Shown: positions 27,099 to 37,600 of the stretch, piece after piece | Position numbering within the stretch: the stretch's first letter is position 1 | How the letters are laid out: each line of letters opens with the position of its first letter | NCBI GenBank assembly: GCA_902526865.1 | Contig: CABZMK010000007.1 | Coordinates: 1-55,314 of the forward strand | DNA from: an uncultured Alphaproteobacteria bacterium | GTDB lineage: Bacteria > Pseudomonadota > Alphaproteobacteria > Methylaequorales > Methylaequoraceae | Length of the DNA stretch: 55,314 nucleotides | Direction of reading: 5' to 3' | Notes under the pieces: model-generated | The model's input: the letters and a program-made list of their open reading frames with translations, nothing else | Databases searched by the model: none | What the model was told of the DNA's origin: nothing | Program-made: the position numbers and the translations under genes

Positions 27099-27107
27099 TG
27101 CTATAAT
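27099..27107 (+). promoter_or_regulatory. Probable recA promoter (extended -10)
   Basis: TGCTATAAT matches an extended -10 element exactly (TGnTATAAT). No good -35 is visible, as extended -10 promoters allow. Transcription would start near 27114, upstream of the SOS box. Confidence 0.55.
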
Positions 27108-27134
27108 TATTTTAAATGATAAATTAGTAAAAAA

Positions 27135-27149
27135 GAACATTTATAGAAC
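27135..27149 (+). promoter_or_regulatory. Alphaproteobacterial LexA (SOS) box of recA
   Basis: GAAC at 27135-27138 and GAAC at 27146-27149 are separated by exactly seven bases. This is the direct-repeat operator GTTC-N7-GTTC (read here on the other strand) bound by LexA in Alphaproteobacteria. It ends four bases before the recA ATG, so a bound repressor would block the transcript leader. Confidence 0.8.
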
Positions 27150-27153
27150 ATCT

Positions 27154-28206
27154 ATGGACAAATTAAAAACATTAGAATCTACCATCAGTCAAATAGAGAG
27201 AAACTTCGGTAAAGGCTCAGTAATGAAATTAGGAGAAAGAGAAGTGGTTGAAATTGATGCAATATCATCAGGTTCACTGAGTCTTGACGTAGCATTGGGT
27301 ATCGGAGGATTGCCAAAAGGTCGGATAGTTGAAATATACGGTCCTGAAAGTTCTGGTAAGACAACATTAGCACTTCATGTTATAGCCGAAGCTCAAAAAA
27401 AAGGTGGAACATGTGCATTTGTAGATGCTGAACACGCATTGGATCCAGTATACGCAAAAAAATTGGGTGTTAACACTGATGAGATGCTTATTTCTCAGCC
27501 AGATAATGGTGAGCAAGCACTAGAAATTGCTGACACCCTTGTAAATTCAAATGCAATAGACGTTTTAGTCATTGATTCTGTTGCTGCCCTGGTTCCAAGA
27601 GCTGAAATTGAAGGTGATATGGGAGACTCTCATATGGGGTTGCATGCAAGACTGATGAGCCAAGCACTAAGGAAATTAACTGGATCAATTTCAAGGTCTC
27701 AAGCTTTGGTCATATTTATTAACCAAATCAGACAAAAAATCGGTGTAATGTTTGGAAATCCGGAGACTACCACTGGAGGAAATGCTCTTAAATTTTATGC
27801 TTCAATTAGAATGGACATTAGGAGGATTGGTGCAATTAAAGATAGGGACGAGATAGTTGGTAATCAGACAAGGGTAAAAGTTGTTAAAAATAAACTTGCT
27901 CCTCCATTTAAAACGGTTGAATTTGATATCATGTATGGCGAAGGAATTTCCAAAAATGGAGAAATCTTAGATTTAGCAACTAAAGATGGGTTAGTTGAAA
28001 AAGCAGGTGCTTGGTATTCATACAATGGTGAAAGAATTGGTCAGGGAAGAGAAAATGCAAAAATTTATCTAAAAGAAAACCCAGGAGTAGCTCTTGAAAT
28101 AGAGGAATCGATTCGCTCTCAAAACAAAGAACAAGATATAAAAGCTGAAGATGATCTTAACGATAATAAACAAGATCTTCCAGATAAAGAATTGAAAGTT
28201 GATTAA
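27154..28206 (+). CDS. recA: RecA recombinase
   Basis: DNA-strand exchange and SOS co-protease (350 aa). Walker [10 protein letters not shown] lies near residues 65-73, and Walker B is in [12 protein letters not shown]. The loop [19 protein letters not shown] and [29 protein letters not shown] are near-universal RecA sequence. An acidic C-terminal tail is present. It starts at the ATG giving [22 protein letters not shown] LexA-type box sits immediately upstream; alaS follows after 34 bases, a common alphaproteobacterial order. Confidence 0.98.
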   Translation: MDKLKTLESTISQIERNFGKGSVMKLGEREVVEIDAISSGSLSLDVALGIGGLPKGRIVEIYGPESSGKTTLALHVIAEAQKKGGTCAFVDAEHALDPVYAKKLGVNTDEMLISQPDNGEQALEIADTLVNSNAIDVLVIDSVAALVPRAEIEGDMGDSHMGLHARLMSQALRKLTGSISRSQALVIFINQIRQKIGVMFGNPETTTGGNALKFYASIRMDIRRIGAIKDRDEIVGNQTRVKVVKNKLAPPFKTVEFDIMYGEGISKNGEILDLATKDGLVEKAGAWYSYNGERIGQGRENAKIYLKENPGVALEIEESIRSQNKEQDIKAEDDLNDNKQDLPDKELKVD

Positions 28207-28240
28207 TTACTAACTTTTTAATTATAATCATTTTAGAAAA

Positions 28241-30868
28241 ATGCAAAATTCAAATGATTATTCAAACAAAATAAGACAAACATTCTTAAATTTTTTTAAA
28301 AAAAATTCACACTCAAAGATTGAGTCATCTTCTCTGATTCCTAATGATGATTCAACTTTACTATTTGTAAACTCTGGGATGGTTCAATTTAAAAAATGGT
28401 TTACTGGTGAAGAAAGTCCAAAAAATAAGAATGTTGTTTCTATACAAAAATGCTTGAGAGCAGGCGGTAAACATAATGATCTCGACAATGTTGGTTTAAC
28501 CCCAAGACATCATACTTTTTTTGAAATGCTGGGTAATTTTTCATTTGGTGGTTATTTCAAGGAAGAAGCAATAAAACTTGCATGGGATTTATTGACAAAA
28601 GAATATTCAATAGATGAAAAAAGATTAATTATTACTGTATATAAGGAGGACGAACTCTCTTTAAAAATTTGGAAAAAAATTTCAGGGTTTAATGACGAAA
28701 AAATAATAAGAATTTCATCCAACGATAATTTTTGGTCCATGGGTGACTCTGGACCTTGTGGTCCTTGCAGCGAAATATTCTATGATAATGGTGAAAGCAT
28801 AAAAGGAGGCTTGCCTGGTACCAAAAATCAGGATGGAGACAGATTTGTTGAGATATGGAACCTTGTTTTCATGGAATATGAAAAAAAAGGAAATAGTTTA
28901 GAAACTCTACCAGGTAAATTTGTTGATACTGGTATGGGTTTAGAAAGAATATTGGCGGTACTTAATGGAAAAGTTAATAATTACGATACTGACTTATTTG
29001 AATATATTTTCAAAAGAATAGAAGAGGAAACCAAAACAAGTTTAAATAAAAATGTATTAATACCTTTCAGAATTATTTCTGACCATTTGAAGTCTATTAT
29101 TTTTATGATGTCTGAGGGTATTTTACCCTCTAACGAGGGAAGAGGTTATGTATTGAGAAGAATAATAAGACGAGCTCTTCTAAATGTTAATAAACTGAAC
29201 CCAGATGTAATAATTCTTAACAGACTTGTGGACGATGTAATAAGAAAATATAAAAACACTTATTCTGAATTAACCAAGGCAGATTTCTTTATAAAAGATA
29301 ATCTAAAGAATGAAGAGGAAAAATTTTCTGAAACGTTATCAATAGGACTTGAACTATTGAACAAAGAAATCAAAAAAATTAAAACTAAAGAATTTAAACC
29401 TGAAATAGCTTTCAAACTTTATGATACTTATGGATTTCCAGTTGATATGACTTTGTCGATTTTAAATGATAGGAAATTAAGTCTAGATACTAAGAAATAT
29501 AAATCTGTTGTAGAGGCGCATAAAAAATTACAAAAAAATTCATGGGTTGGAATTGGAAAAAAAGATAATGAAAAAAATTATCAAGAAATTTTTAAAGACT
29601 TTTCTAGTACACAATTCTGCGGATATGAGACCACCGAATGTAATTCAAAATTATTACATATTATCGAAAATGATATGTTGGTTGATTCAACAAAAAAAAA
29701 TGAGGAGGTAATATTAATATTTGACAAAACCCCTTTTTATGCAGAAGCTGGAGGTCAACTTGGGGATTCAGGAAATATATTAAATTCTAAAAGACAAATT
29801 GTAGCCGAAATTTCTGATACTAAGAAAATTAAAAATGGAATTTATTTTCACTTTGTAAATCAATGCTTACTCGAATTGAAAAAAAATGAATCATATTCTT
29901 TAGAAATTGAAAAAGATAAACGAGATAAAACTAGTAATAACCATTCTGCCACTCATTTGCTTCACGAATCTTTAAGACAGGTCGTTGGAAAACATGTGAG
30001 TCAAAAAGGTTCATTAGTTAGTTCTAAAAAACTCAGATTTGACTATTCATCTAATGAGCAATTGTCATTAGAAAAACATAAGAAAATTGAGAATTTAGTT
30101 AATAACTCAATTAGATCAAATATTGGAGTTGAAATAAATCAAATGAGTTTGGATAACGCTCTTAAGTCTGGAGCTATTGCATTGTTTGGAGAAAAATACC
30201 CTAATAAAGTAAGAGTTGTAAGCATGAAAAGTAAATTTAAAAATGAGCAGACATTGACATCAATTGAGTTATGTGGAGGAACTCATGTAAAGCAAACTGG
30301 ACAAATTGGTTTCTTTAAAATTTTAAGTGATATTTCTGTTTCTTCGGGTGTCAGAAGGATAGAGGCTCTAACGGGTCAAGATGCACATGATTATGTTGAC
30401 GATAAAATAAATTCTTTAGTTGAGATAAAAAATATTTTAAAAGCCTCCGATGAGAATGTTGTTGAAAAAATTAAAAATTTAAAAAATAGTTCTACAAATA
30501 AAACAAAAATTTCTAACGAAATTGAATATTCAAATCTAAAAATTATTAGTACCAAAGAATGTAAGATATACTTTGACAACATAGATTGTCATTCCAAAGA
30601 GTTAAGAAATAATTCTGATTCAATAAAAAAACAATTTAAATCAGGAATAATAATATTAACCTCGCAAGAAGATAAAAAAGTTTCAGTTGTGGTATCTATT
30701 ACTGAAAATCTTTTAGGTAAATTTGATTCAACTATTATAATAAAAAAAATAATTACTTATTTCGGGGGCAAGGGGGGGGGGGGAAGAAAGGACCTTTCAC
30801 AAGGTGGTGCTCCACTAAATGAAAAATTTGAAAAACTTAAAAATAACTTACAAAAAATAATAGGTTAA
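28241..30868 (+). CDS. alaS: Alanyl-tRNA synthetase
   Basis: Charges tRNA-Ala (875 aa). The class II aminoacylation core holds TLLFVNSGMVQFK and DNVGLTPRHHTFFEMLGNFSFG. The editing domain has HSATHLLHE and the ELCGGTHV zinc motif. The C-Ala domain ends in GGKGGGGRKDLSQGG, where the family usually has GGKGGGRPD: one extra Gly, encoded by a run of 12 G (30772-30783). A +1 or -1 slip there would remove or scramble about the last 25 residues. The stop overlaps the convergent icd by 4 bases. Confidence 0.97.
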   Translation: MQNSNDYSNKIRQTFLNFFKKNSHSKIESSSLIPNDDSTLLFVNSGMVQFKKWFTGEESPKNKNVVSIQKCLRAGGKHNDLDNVGLTPRHHTFFEMLGNFSFGGYFKEEAIKLAWDLLTKEYSIDEKRLIITVYKEDELSLKIWKKISGFNDEKIIRISSNDNFWSMGDSGPCGPCSEIFYDNGESIKGGLPGTKNQDGDRFVEIWNLVFMEYEKKGNSLETLPGKFVDTGMGLERILAVLNGKVNNYDTDLFEYIFKRIEEETKTSLNKNVLIPFRIISDHLKSIIFMMSEGILPSNEGRGYVLRRIIRRALLNVNKLNPDVIILNRLVDDVIRKYKNTYSELTKADFFIKDNLKNEEEKFSETLSIGLELLNKEIKKIKTKEFKPEIAFKLYDTYGFPVDMTLSILNDRKLSLDTKKYKSVVEAHKKLQKNSWVGIGKKDNEKNYQEIFKDFSSTQFCGYETTECNSKLLHIIENDMLVDSTKKNEEVILIFDKTPFYAEAGGQLGDSGNILNSKRQIVAEISDTKKIKNGIYFHFVNQCLLELKKNESYSLEIEKDKRDKTSNNHSATHLLHESLRQVVGKHVSQKGSLVSSKKLRFDYSSNEQLSLEKHKKIENLVNNSIRSNIGVEINQMSLDNALKSGAIALFGEKYPNKVRVVSMKSKFKNEQTLTSIELCGGTHVKQTGQIGFFKILSDISVSSGVRRIEALTGQDAHDYVDDKINSLVEIKNILKASDENVVEKIKNLKNSSTNKTKISNEIEYSNLKIISTKECKIYFDNIDCHSKELRNNSDSIKKQFKSGIIILTSQEDKKVSVVVSITENLLGKFDSTIIIKKIITYFGGKGGGGRKDLSQGGAPLNEKFEKLKNNLQKIIG
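30772..30783 (+). repeat. G12 homopolymer inside alaS
   Basis: Twelve consecutive G, with another G5 at 30764-30768, in an otherwise strongly AT-rich gene. Nine G would encode the canonical GGKGGGR motif, so the tract looks like an in-frame three-base expansion. Confidence 0.9.
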
Positions 30869-32064
30869 TTTTCGATTTTATTCTTAATAATGTCGAATAA
30901 TTCATTTGTAGTAATCCATTTTTGCTCTGGTCCGCACATCAGTGCTAAATCTTTTGTCATAAAACCGTTATCAATTGTGTCTATGCAAATATTTTCTAAA
31001 TTTTCGGAGAATTTTGATAAATCCGGGTTATTATCAATGATTGCTCTTTGTTTTAAAGCTCTTGTCCAGGCAAAAATAGATGCTATTGGATTTGTAGAAG
31101 TTTGAATACCCTGTTGGTGTTGTCTAAAGTGGCTAGTAATTGTTCCGTGTGCTGCTTCTGACTTTAATATCTTGCCGTCTGGACTCTGTAATACAGAGGT
31201 CATTAATCCCAATGATCCGTAACCTTGAGCAACTAGATCAGACATAACATCACCATCATAATTTTTACATGCCCATATAAACCCCCCACTCCATTTCATA
31301 AGACATGCAACCATATCATCTATTAATCTATGTTGATAAGTTAAGTTATTTTTTTCGAATTCTTTTTTAAATTTTTTAAATACATTATCGAATATTTGTT
31401 TAAAGCTTTCGTCATATTTTTGCAAAATAGTATTTTTTGTTGATAAGAAAAGTGAAACTTTTCTTTTACTTGCAAAATTAAAACAAGAATTTGCAAAATC
31501 ATTGATAGACTCAAACACATTAAAGTATGCAAGACCAACACCACCTGTTTCAAAATTGTGTATTAATTTTTCTTCCTTATTTCCATTTTCATCTTCAAAA
31601 CAAATTGTAAGTTTCCCTTTTTTATTTACAACTATCTCTTTGGATCTGTAAATATCACCGAACGCATGACGAGCTATGATTACTGGTTTGTTCCAATGAT
31701 CAACAATTTTGGGTATTTTATCAATCATTATAGGTTCTCGAAAAATTGTTCCTTTCAAAATATTTCTTATGGTTCCGTTAGGAGAAGGATATTTCTTTTT
31801 TAAATTAAATTCTTTTACTCTTTTGTCGTCAGGAGTGATTGTTGCACATTTCAATCCAACATTTATTTTTTTTATCTCATTGGCGGCATCAGAAGTTACT
31901 TGATCGTTTGTTTCATCACGATTTGTGATACTAAGATCGAAATTTGTTAGTTTTAATTCAAGGTATGGTAGAATTAATTCATTCTCAATTTTAGTCCACA
32001 AAACTCTTGCCATTTCATCGCCGTTAAGATTTACAATTTTATTTTTTACAACAATTTTTGGCAT
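30865..32064 (-). CDS. icd: NADP-dependent isocitrate dehydrogenase
   Basis: TCA-cycle enzyme converting isocitrate to 2-oxoglutarate (399 aa). It is of the homodimeric, eukaryote-like subfamily used by many Alphaproteobacteria, unlike the E. coli Icd. Substrate-binding features are SPNGTIRNILKGTIFREPI and ARHAFGDIYRS. The metal and cofactor region is KNYDGDVMSDLVAQGYGSLGLMTS, and EAAHGTITSHFRQHQQG matches the NADP loop. Minus strand, convergent with alaS, and 136 bases from the divergent LysM gene. Confidence 0.95.
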   Translation of the reverse strand: MPKIVVKNKIVNLNGDEMARVLWTKIENELILPYLELKLTNFDLSITNRDETNDQVTSDAANEIKKINVGLKCATITPDDKRVKEFNLKKKYPSPNGTIRNILKGTIFREPIMIDKIPKIVDHWNKPVIIARHAFGDIYRSKEIVVNKKGKLTICFEDENGNKEEKLIHNFETGGVGLAYFNVFESINDFANSCFNFASKRKVSLFLSTKNTILQKYDESFKQIFDNVFKKFKKEFEKNNLTYQHRLIDDMVACLMKWSGGFIWACKNYDGDVMSDLVAQGYGSLGLMTSVLQSPDGKILKSEAAHGTITSHFRQHQQGIQTSTNPIASIFAWTRALKQRAIIDNNPDLSKFSENLENICIDTIDNGFMTKDLALMCGPEQKWITTNELFDIIKNKIEN

Positions 32065-32200
32065 GAGCAGTTCAATTAATTTCTATAAAATAATTTTTAA
32101 TCCTAAATACATTCATTTTTAAATTAATAACTTACAAAAAAAAATAAATAACGTTGGAAACTAGGAATTAAGTTATATTATTAAAGTAAAAAGTACGTTT

Positions 32201-33172
32201 ATGAAAAAAGAATTTATAACATTATCAATATTATCTTCGAGTTTAATTCTATTTTATTTTTTATTTCCTATCTTACAAGAAAACATTTTTAAAAAAGAAA
32301 CTAATGTTTATGAGAAAGAAGATCTTTATTTAAATCAAACACTTCAAAGTTACAATGCTTCTTTATTAACTTTCGATATTGTAAGGATTTCTAAAAATGG
32401 AGATGTTGTAATGGCTGGAAAGTCAGAACCAAATGAAACAATCGAATTATTAGATGGAGAAGAAATTATTGCTGAAGTTAGTTCTGATGAAAATGGAGAA
32501 TGGATATGGATTAGTGGACTTCCCGTTAAAAGCGGTATTAAAAAATTTAAATTACAATACAAAAATACCCTTAACGCATCTTCACTCTCTGATCAAACAA
32601 TCATTGTTTTAGTTGATAACGAAGAAAATAGTGTTCCTAAGGTTGCCAGAGTTTTAAATAGTGACGTTGAAAGTATAGATATGTTAAATCTTGAAAAAAT
32701 AGATGATTCCATAACACTTGATGTTTTGAGTTATTCCCCGCCTGGTCTAGTTATTATCTCTGGAAGAACAGTTCCAAATACAGAAATCGAAATTTTTAAG
32801 TCAGCAGAATCTTTTGGAAATACAAAATCAAATGAAAACGGGATATGGAAATTTATTATAAAAAAGAATGATTATTCGAATGAAGAGATTTCTATAAAAG
32901 CAAAAATAAATGATGAAATTCTAACACTTACATACAATGAGATTGAGATTCGGAAAAGATTTAAGAAAACAAATTTTGAATTTTATGATGATAGAATTAT
33001 TGTTCAGAAAGGTAATAGTCTTTGGAGGATTGCAAGAAAAACTTTAGGTGGAGGTGTATTTTATACAGAAATTTATAAAAATAATTTAAGAAAAATTAAA
33101 AACCCAAACTTAATCTATCCCGGACAAGTATTTAACATTCCGATTAAAAGAAAAAAAAAATTATATGAATAA
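32201..33172 (+). CDS. LysM-domain envelope protein with Ig-like repeats
   Basis: 323 aa. An N-terminal signal-anchor (about residues 7-28, LSILSSSLILFYFLFPILQ) is followed by two related beta-rich modules. Each carries a G-x-(S/T)-(E/V)-P-N-(T/E) element and ENGxW: AGKSEPNETIELL with DENGEWIW, and SGRTVPNTEIEIF with NENGIWKF. The C-terminal LysM domain (IVQKGNSLWRIARKTLG, IYPGQVFNIP) should bind peptidoglycan. This matches a common alphaproteobacterial 'LysM peptidoglycan-binding' family. The final codons overlap psd by 8 bases. Confidence 0.85.
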   Translation: MKKEFITLSILSSSLILFYFLFPILQENIFKKETNVYEKEDLYLNQTLQSYNASLLTFDIVRISKNGDVVMAGKSEPNETIELLDGEEIIAEVSSDENGEWIWISGLPVKSGIKKFKLQYKNTLNASSLSDQTIIVLVDNEENSVPKVARVLNSDVESIDMLNLEKIDDSITLDVLSYSPPGLVIISGRTVPNTEIEIFKSAESFGNTKSNENGIWKFIIKKNDYSNEEISIKAKINDEILTLTYNEIEIRKRFKKTNFEFYDDRIIVQKGNSLWRIARKTLGGGVFYTEIYKNNLRKIKNPNLIYPGQVFNIPIKRKKKLYE

Positions 33173-33896
33173 ACAAAAAGATTTTTTCGACAAATTTGGC
33201 GATTTCTTGAAAGATATTGATTTATTAAAAAGTATTATTCCTCCAATACATAGGGCAGGATATCCTTTTATTATTTTATTTATTATTTGTACGATAATTT
33301 TCTCTACTCTTTCAAATTTTATTGGATGGATAGGTGTTATTCTTACAATTTGGTGTGTATATTTTTTCAGAGATCCAGAACGAGTAACTCCAAAAAAAGA
33401 TAACATAATAGTTGCTCCTGCTGACGGTAGAATTTTGTCTGTTTCAACTGAGTTGGTGCCAGAAAATCTTACAGAAAATAAACAAAAAAAAATGAATAAA
33501 ATTTCGATTTTTATGAATGTTTTTAATGTTCATGTAAATAGAATACCTGTTTCAGGTAAAGTTATATGGCTTAAATATGTACCGGGAGCTTTTTTTAATG
33601 CTTCATTGGATAAATCTAGCAAAAAAAATGAAAGAATGATTTCTAAGATTGAAATTAAAAGAGATGTTTTTGTCTATGTTGTTCAAATTGCTGGATTAGT
33701 AGCCAGGAGAATTAAATGTGAATTAGAAGAAAATCAGTCAGTTAATATAGGTGATAGATTTGGTATAATTAGGTTTGGAAGTAGGGTTGACTTGTATGTT
33801 CCAGAAAGTTTTAAAATCAATTCATTAGAAAATCAAATTTCTGTAGCTGGAGAAACAATACTTGCAGAGTTCGACAATAAAGATGTAAAAAAGTGA
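33165..33896 (+). CDS. psd: Phosphatidylserine decarboxylase proenzyme (short type)
   Basis: Makes phosphatidylethanolamine from phosphatidylserine at the inner membrane (243 aa). It has a hydrophobic segment near residues 32-65, then VAPADGRI, MNVFNVHVNRIPVSG, and the autocleavage site in RFGSRVDLYVP. The GS serine becomes the pyruvoyl group. This is the shorter family found in many Alphaproteobacteria. Three bases separate it from pssA, the preceding enzyme of the pathway. Confidence 0.94.
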   Translation: MNKQKDFFDKFGDFLKDIDLLKSIIPPIHRAGYPFIILFIICTIIFSTLSNFIGWIGVILTIWCVYFFRDPERVTPKKDNIIVAPADGRILSVSTELVPENLTENKQKKMNKISIFMNVFNVHVNRIPVSGKVIWLKYVPGAFFNASLDKSSKKNERMISKIEIKRDVFVYVVQIAGLVARRIKCELEENQSVNIGDRFGIIRFGSRVDLYVPESFKINSLENQISVAGETILAEFDNKDVKK

Positions 33897-33899
33897 AGT

Positions 33900-34616
33900 A
33901 TGAAAAAACTGCCTTTAAGAAGTTTGATACCAAATCTATTTACTTTTATTTCTTTAACTTTTGGGCTAACTGCTATCAAATTTGCAATTGACCAAAAATG
34001 GCAGATTTCAGTTTCACTCATTGTTTTTGCTTCATTTTTAGATAATATTGATGGAAAACTAGCTCGACTGCTAAAAACCAATTCAGACTTTGGAGTTGAG
34101 TTAGATTCATTATCTGATTTTATAAGTTTTGGAATTGCTCCAGCCATTGTTGTTTATCTTTGGTCTAGATCCTTGTTCATGGAAAGTAGTTGGGCCGTTG
34201 TTATTTTTTATGCAATTTGTTCTTCGTCAAGACTTGCGAAATTTAACCTTTCAAATTTTGAGGATAAAAATGATTTGAAAAAAATAAAATTTTTCTCCGG
34301 GGTTTCCACTCCTGCTGCAGCCGGACTAACTCTTCTTCCTTTGATGTTTTTTTTTAGGTTTGATACTCCACTTGAAGCAAATGAGTTTATTATGAAGTTT
34401 TATTTATTCATTCCAGCTATTTTGATGATAACGAACATTCCCACTTACTCACTAAAAGGTCTAAGGTTTGAGAAAAGAATTATATCTCTTCTGATTATTT
34501 TGCTGGCTAGTTTTTTATCTCTTTTACTAACTGACTTTTGGTTAGCAATCATCATTTTAATTATCGTTTATTTTCTCAGCATTCCATTTGCAATAATTGA
34601 CTTCAAGAAGAACTGA
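33900..34616 (+). CDS. pssA: CDP-diacylglycerol-serine O-phosphatidyltransferase
   Basis: Integral membrane enzyme making phosphatidylserine (238 aa). The CDP-alcohol phosphotransferase signature is DNIDGKLARLLKTNSDFGVE, continuing into LDSLSDFISFG (D-G-x2-A-R-x8-G-x3-D-x3-D). About seven hydrophobic segments are present. It supplies the substrate of psd directly upstream. Its last 14 bases overlap the end of the convergent RND gene. Confidence 0.94.
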   Translation: MKKLPLRSLIPNLFTFISLTFGLTAIKFAIDQKWQISVSLIVFASFLDNIDGKLARLLKTNSDFGVELDSLSDFISFGIAPAIVVYLWSRSLFMESSWAVVIFYAICSSSRLAKFNLSNFEDKNDLKKIKFFSGVSTPAAAGLTLLPLMFFFRFDTPLEANEFIMKFYLFIPAILMITNIPTYSLKGLRFEKRIISLLIILLASFLSLLLTDFWLAIIILIIVYFLSIPFAIIDFKKN

Positions 34617-37600
34617 ATATCTTTGACTTTTCTCCTACATAAATCAAGCATGGCGTGATGATCAGAGTTAAAATAAATGAAAACATTACACCGAAAACCA
34701 TGGCATTTGATAACTGAATCCACCACTGCGAACTTGGACTACCAAAGTTCACTTCGGTATCTATAAAATTTATGTTAAGCCCAATAGCCATTGGAATTAA
34801 TCCAAAAAAAGTTGTAAGAGTGGTCAATAAAACTGGTCTGAGTCTTTGGGCTCCTGTTCTAATTATAGCATCACGAACACTTTCACCTCTTTTCCTCAAA
34901 CTTTTGTATGTATCTAATAAAACTATATTATTGTTGACAACTATGCCAGCTAAAGCAATGACTCCAATTCCACTCATAACAATTCCAAACGGTTTATTCG
35001 TTAAAATTAATCCTATCATTACGCCAATAGTTGAGAAGATTATTGCAGTTAAAATAATCAAACAATAATAGAAACTGTTAAAAGTTGCGATTAAGATAAT
35101 TGTTATTAAGAAAACTGAAATAAAAAAAGCTTTAATTAAAAATTCCTTTGCTTCTCTTTGATCTTGTTCTTGGCCTATAAAAATAATTTTTGAATCAAAA
35201 GAGTCCTTGTTATTAAATAACCACGATTTAATTTCCTTAACTTTATTATTGCTTACAAATCCTTCTTTTACGTCAAACTTTATTGTCTTTGAATTGATAT
35301 TAGAGTATCTGGTTATTTTTCCAACTTTCTTTTTGGGAATCCTTTTCACAAATAAACTTAAAGATACAGCTCCATTTTTTCCTTCAATAAGTATTTGATC
35401 TAGTTCATCCAAAGTCCTAAAAGGTTTGTCATATTTTACAACAATGTCTATTTCTTCATCGCTATCTTCCGGCATAAATTCTGTTACTTTCAAACCATGC
35501 GTTAACATTTGTATTGCATCTCCTACTGTTTGAATATCTACACCATGTTTATCCGCTTGTTCTCTATCAATAATTAATTCCCATTCAATGCCAGGATTAT
35601 TGATATCCGAATCAACATTTTTTATCCATGAGTTTGTTTTAAGAAAATCTAAAAGATTTTGTGAATCAGAATTTAAATTTTTTAATTTAGCATTTACTAT
35701 TTTAATTTCAACATCTCTGTCTTTTGGAGGTCCATCCTTTTTTTCAATAAATTCGATATAAATTCCTGGAAAATTTTTAGTTTGTATTTTTAAATCATTT
35801 AAAATTTGATTTGCTTTGGGTCTATTTTTCCAATTTATTAATTCTACTTTAATACTGCCGATAACATCTTCAGATTCACTTCTTTTTTGACCTTTTATTA
35901 TTCCACTCCGTGAGTAAAGATTTCTAATATATTGATTTTCAATAATTGTATTCTCAACTTCTTTTAAAATTTCATCTTTCTCGATTGGAGAATAATTACC
36001 TCTTGCGTGAACAACAATTTCTGCATAGTCAGGCTCAATAGGAGGAAAGTACTCCACTCCTTTTCCATATCTCATGTATAAGAATTGTGTGAATACTAAA
36101 AAAACCAATGTTAATGTTATTAGTTTTTTTGGATTGTCCAATGAATATCTAATAATTTTTATGTATTTTGCCTGCAAACCTTTTATTTGATTAAGATCTC
36201 CACTCTCCAGAAGAGTAAGATTTTTTAAATTTTGTTGGTTTAAAGATTTATCAAATCCAAAAATTCCACCAATTGTTGGAATAAAAATTAATGCCATGAG
36301 CAATGAAGATGAAAGAACTGCCAATAACGTTACTGGAAGAAAAAACATAAATTCTCCTGCAACTCCTGGCCAAAATATTAGAGGAAAAAAGGCCGCTAAA
36401 GTGGTTAAGGTTGATGCTAACACAGGTATAAACATTTTTTTTGCTGATAATACAAATACTTTTTTTTTATCAATCCCTTCGCTAGCTCTTCTATTTGCGT
36501 ATTCTACAACAATAATTGCTCCATCTATTAAAATTCCGACTGATAGAATTAACGCAAAAAGAACTACAACGTTAATTGTTACATTAAAAAAAGATAGAAT
36601 GATCATTGATAATAAAAATGATGAAGGAATAGATACACTCACTAAAAAAGCTGACTTCCAGCCCATAAAAAGAATAATAATGATCAATACTATCAATGTC
36701 GCTAGTATTACATTATTTTCTAGATCTTTAATTTGAGTTTTAATTTTCTCTGATTCGTCTTGGAAAATTCCAATATTCAAAGCTTTTGGTAAAACTTCTT
36801 TTTCATTTTTAATTAATTCCTTAATTTTGTTAATTGTCTCTATTATGTTTTCTCCAGTTCTTTTAGAAATCTCTAAAATAATTGCATTTTGTCCGTTATT
36901 TCTTGCAAAGCCTAATTTATCTTTGAAAGAATCTCTTATCTCTGCTACATCTTCTAAAGTTACCACAGCATCAGTGGTTGATTTTATTGGAATATTTAAA
37001 AGATCTTCTCTGTTTTCAATTAAACTAGGAATTTTTAAATTAAAACTTCCTTTTTCATTACTCAATGTCCCTGCTGGGATCATCAGGTTACTTTTTGCAA
37101 TTGATGCAAGCACATCTTTATCTGTAAGTCCGTAATTTCTTACAATATCCGGATTAACAATTATTTTAACTTCTCTATCGCTTTCTCCAAGTGTGGTTAC
37201 CTCTAAAACTTCTGAAAAACTCTCAATTTTTCTTTTTAAATATTTTGAATACTTTTGGATGACTCTGTCTTCTAAATTTCCAGAAATAGCAACCGCTAAA
37301 ACAGGGAATCGCGATAAATTAACTTCAGTTGCTTTAGGTTCTTCTGTGTCTTCTGGAAGTTTATTTTTTGTTAAATCTATTTTTACTCTTGTATCAGAAA
37401 GGGCTTTATCTGAATTAAAACCCGCATCAAATTCTACAACAATATTTCCTCCACCTAAATAGGCAGTTGATGAAATTTTCTTTACTCCTTCAATGTTTTT
37501 AAGTTCTCTTTCAAATGGTTTGATTAGTAAACGTTCAGAATCTTTAGGTGAAATACCTTTATTAGATAAAGAAATATAAATAATTGGAAGACTTATATCT

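Noticed and set aside
36296-36736. 146-codon plus-strand open frame.
   Set aside because: It lies entirely opposite the RND transporter gene, whose motifs are clear; low-complexity antisense shadow.
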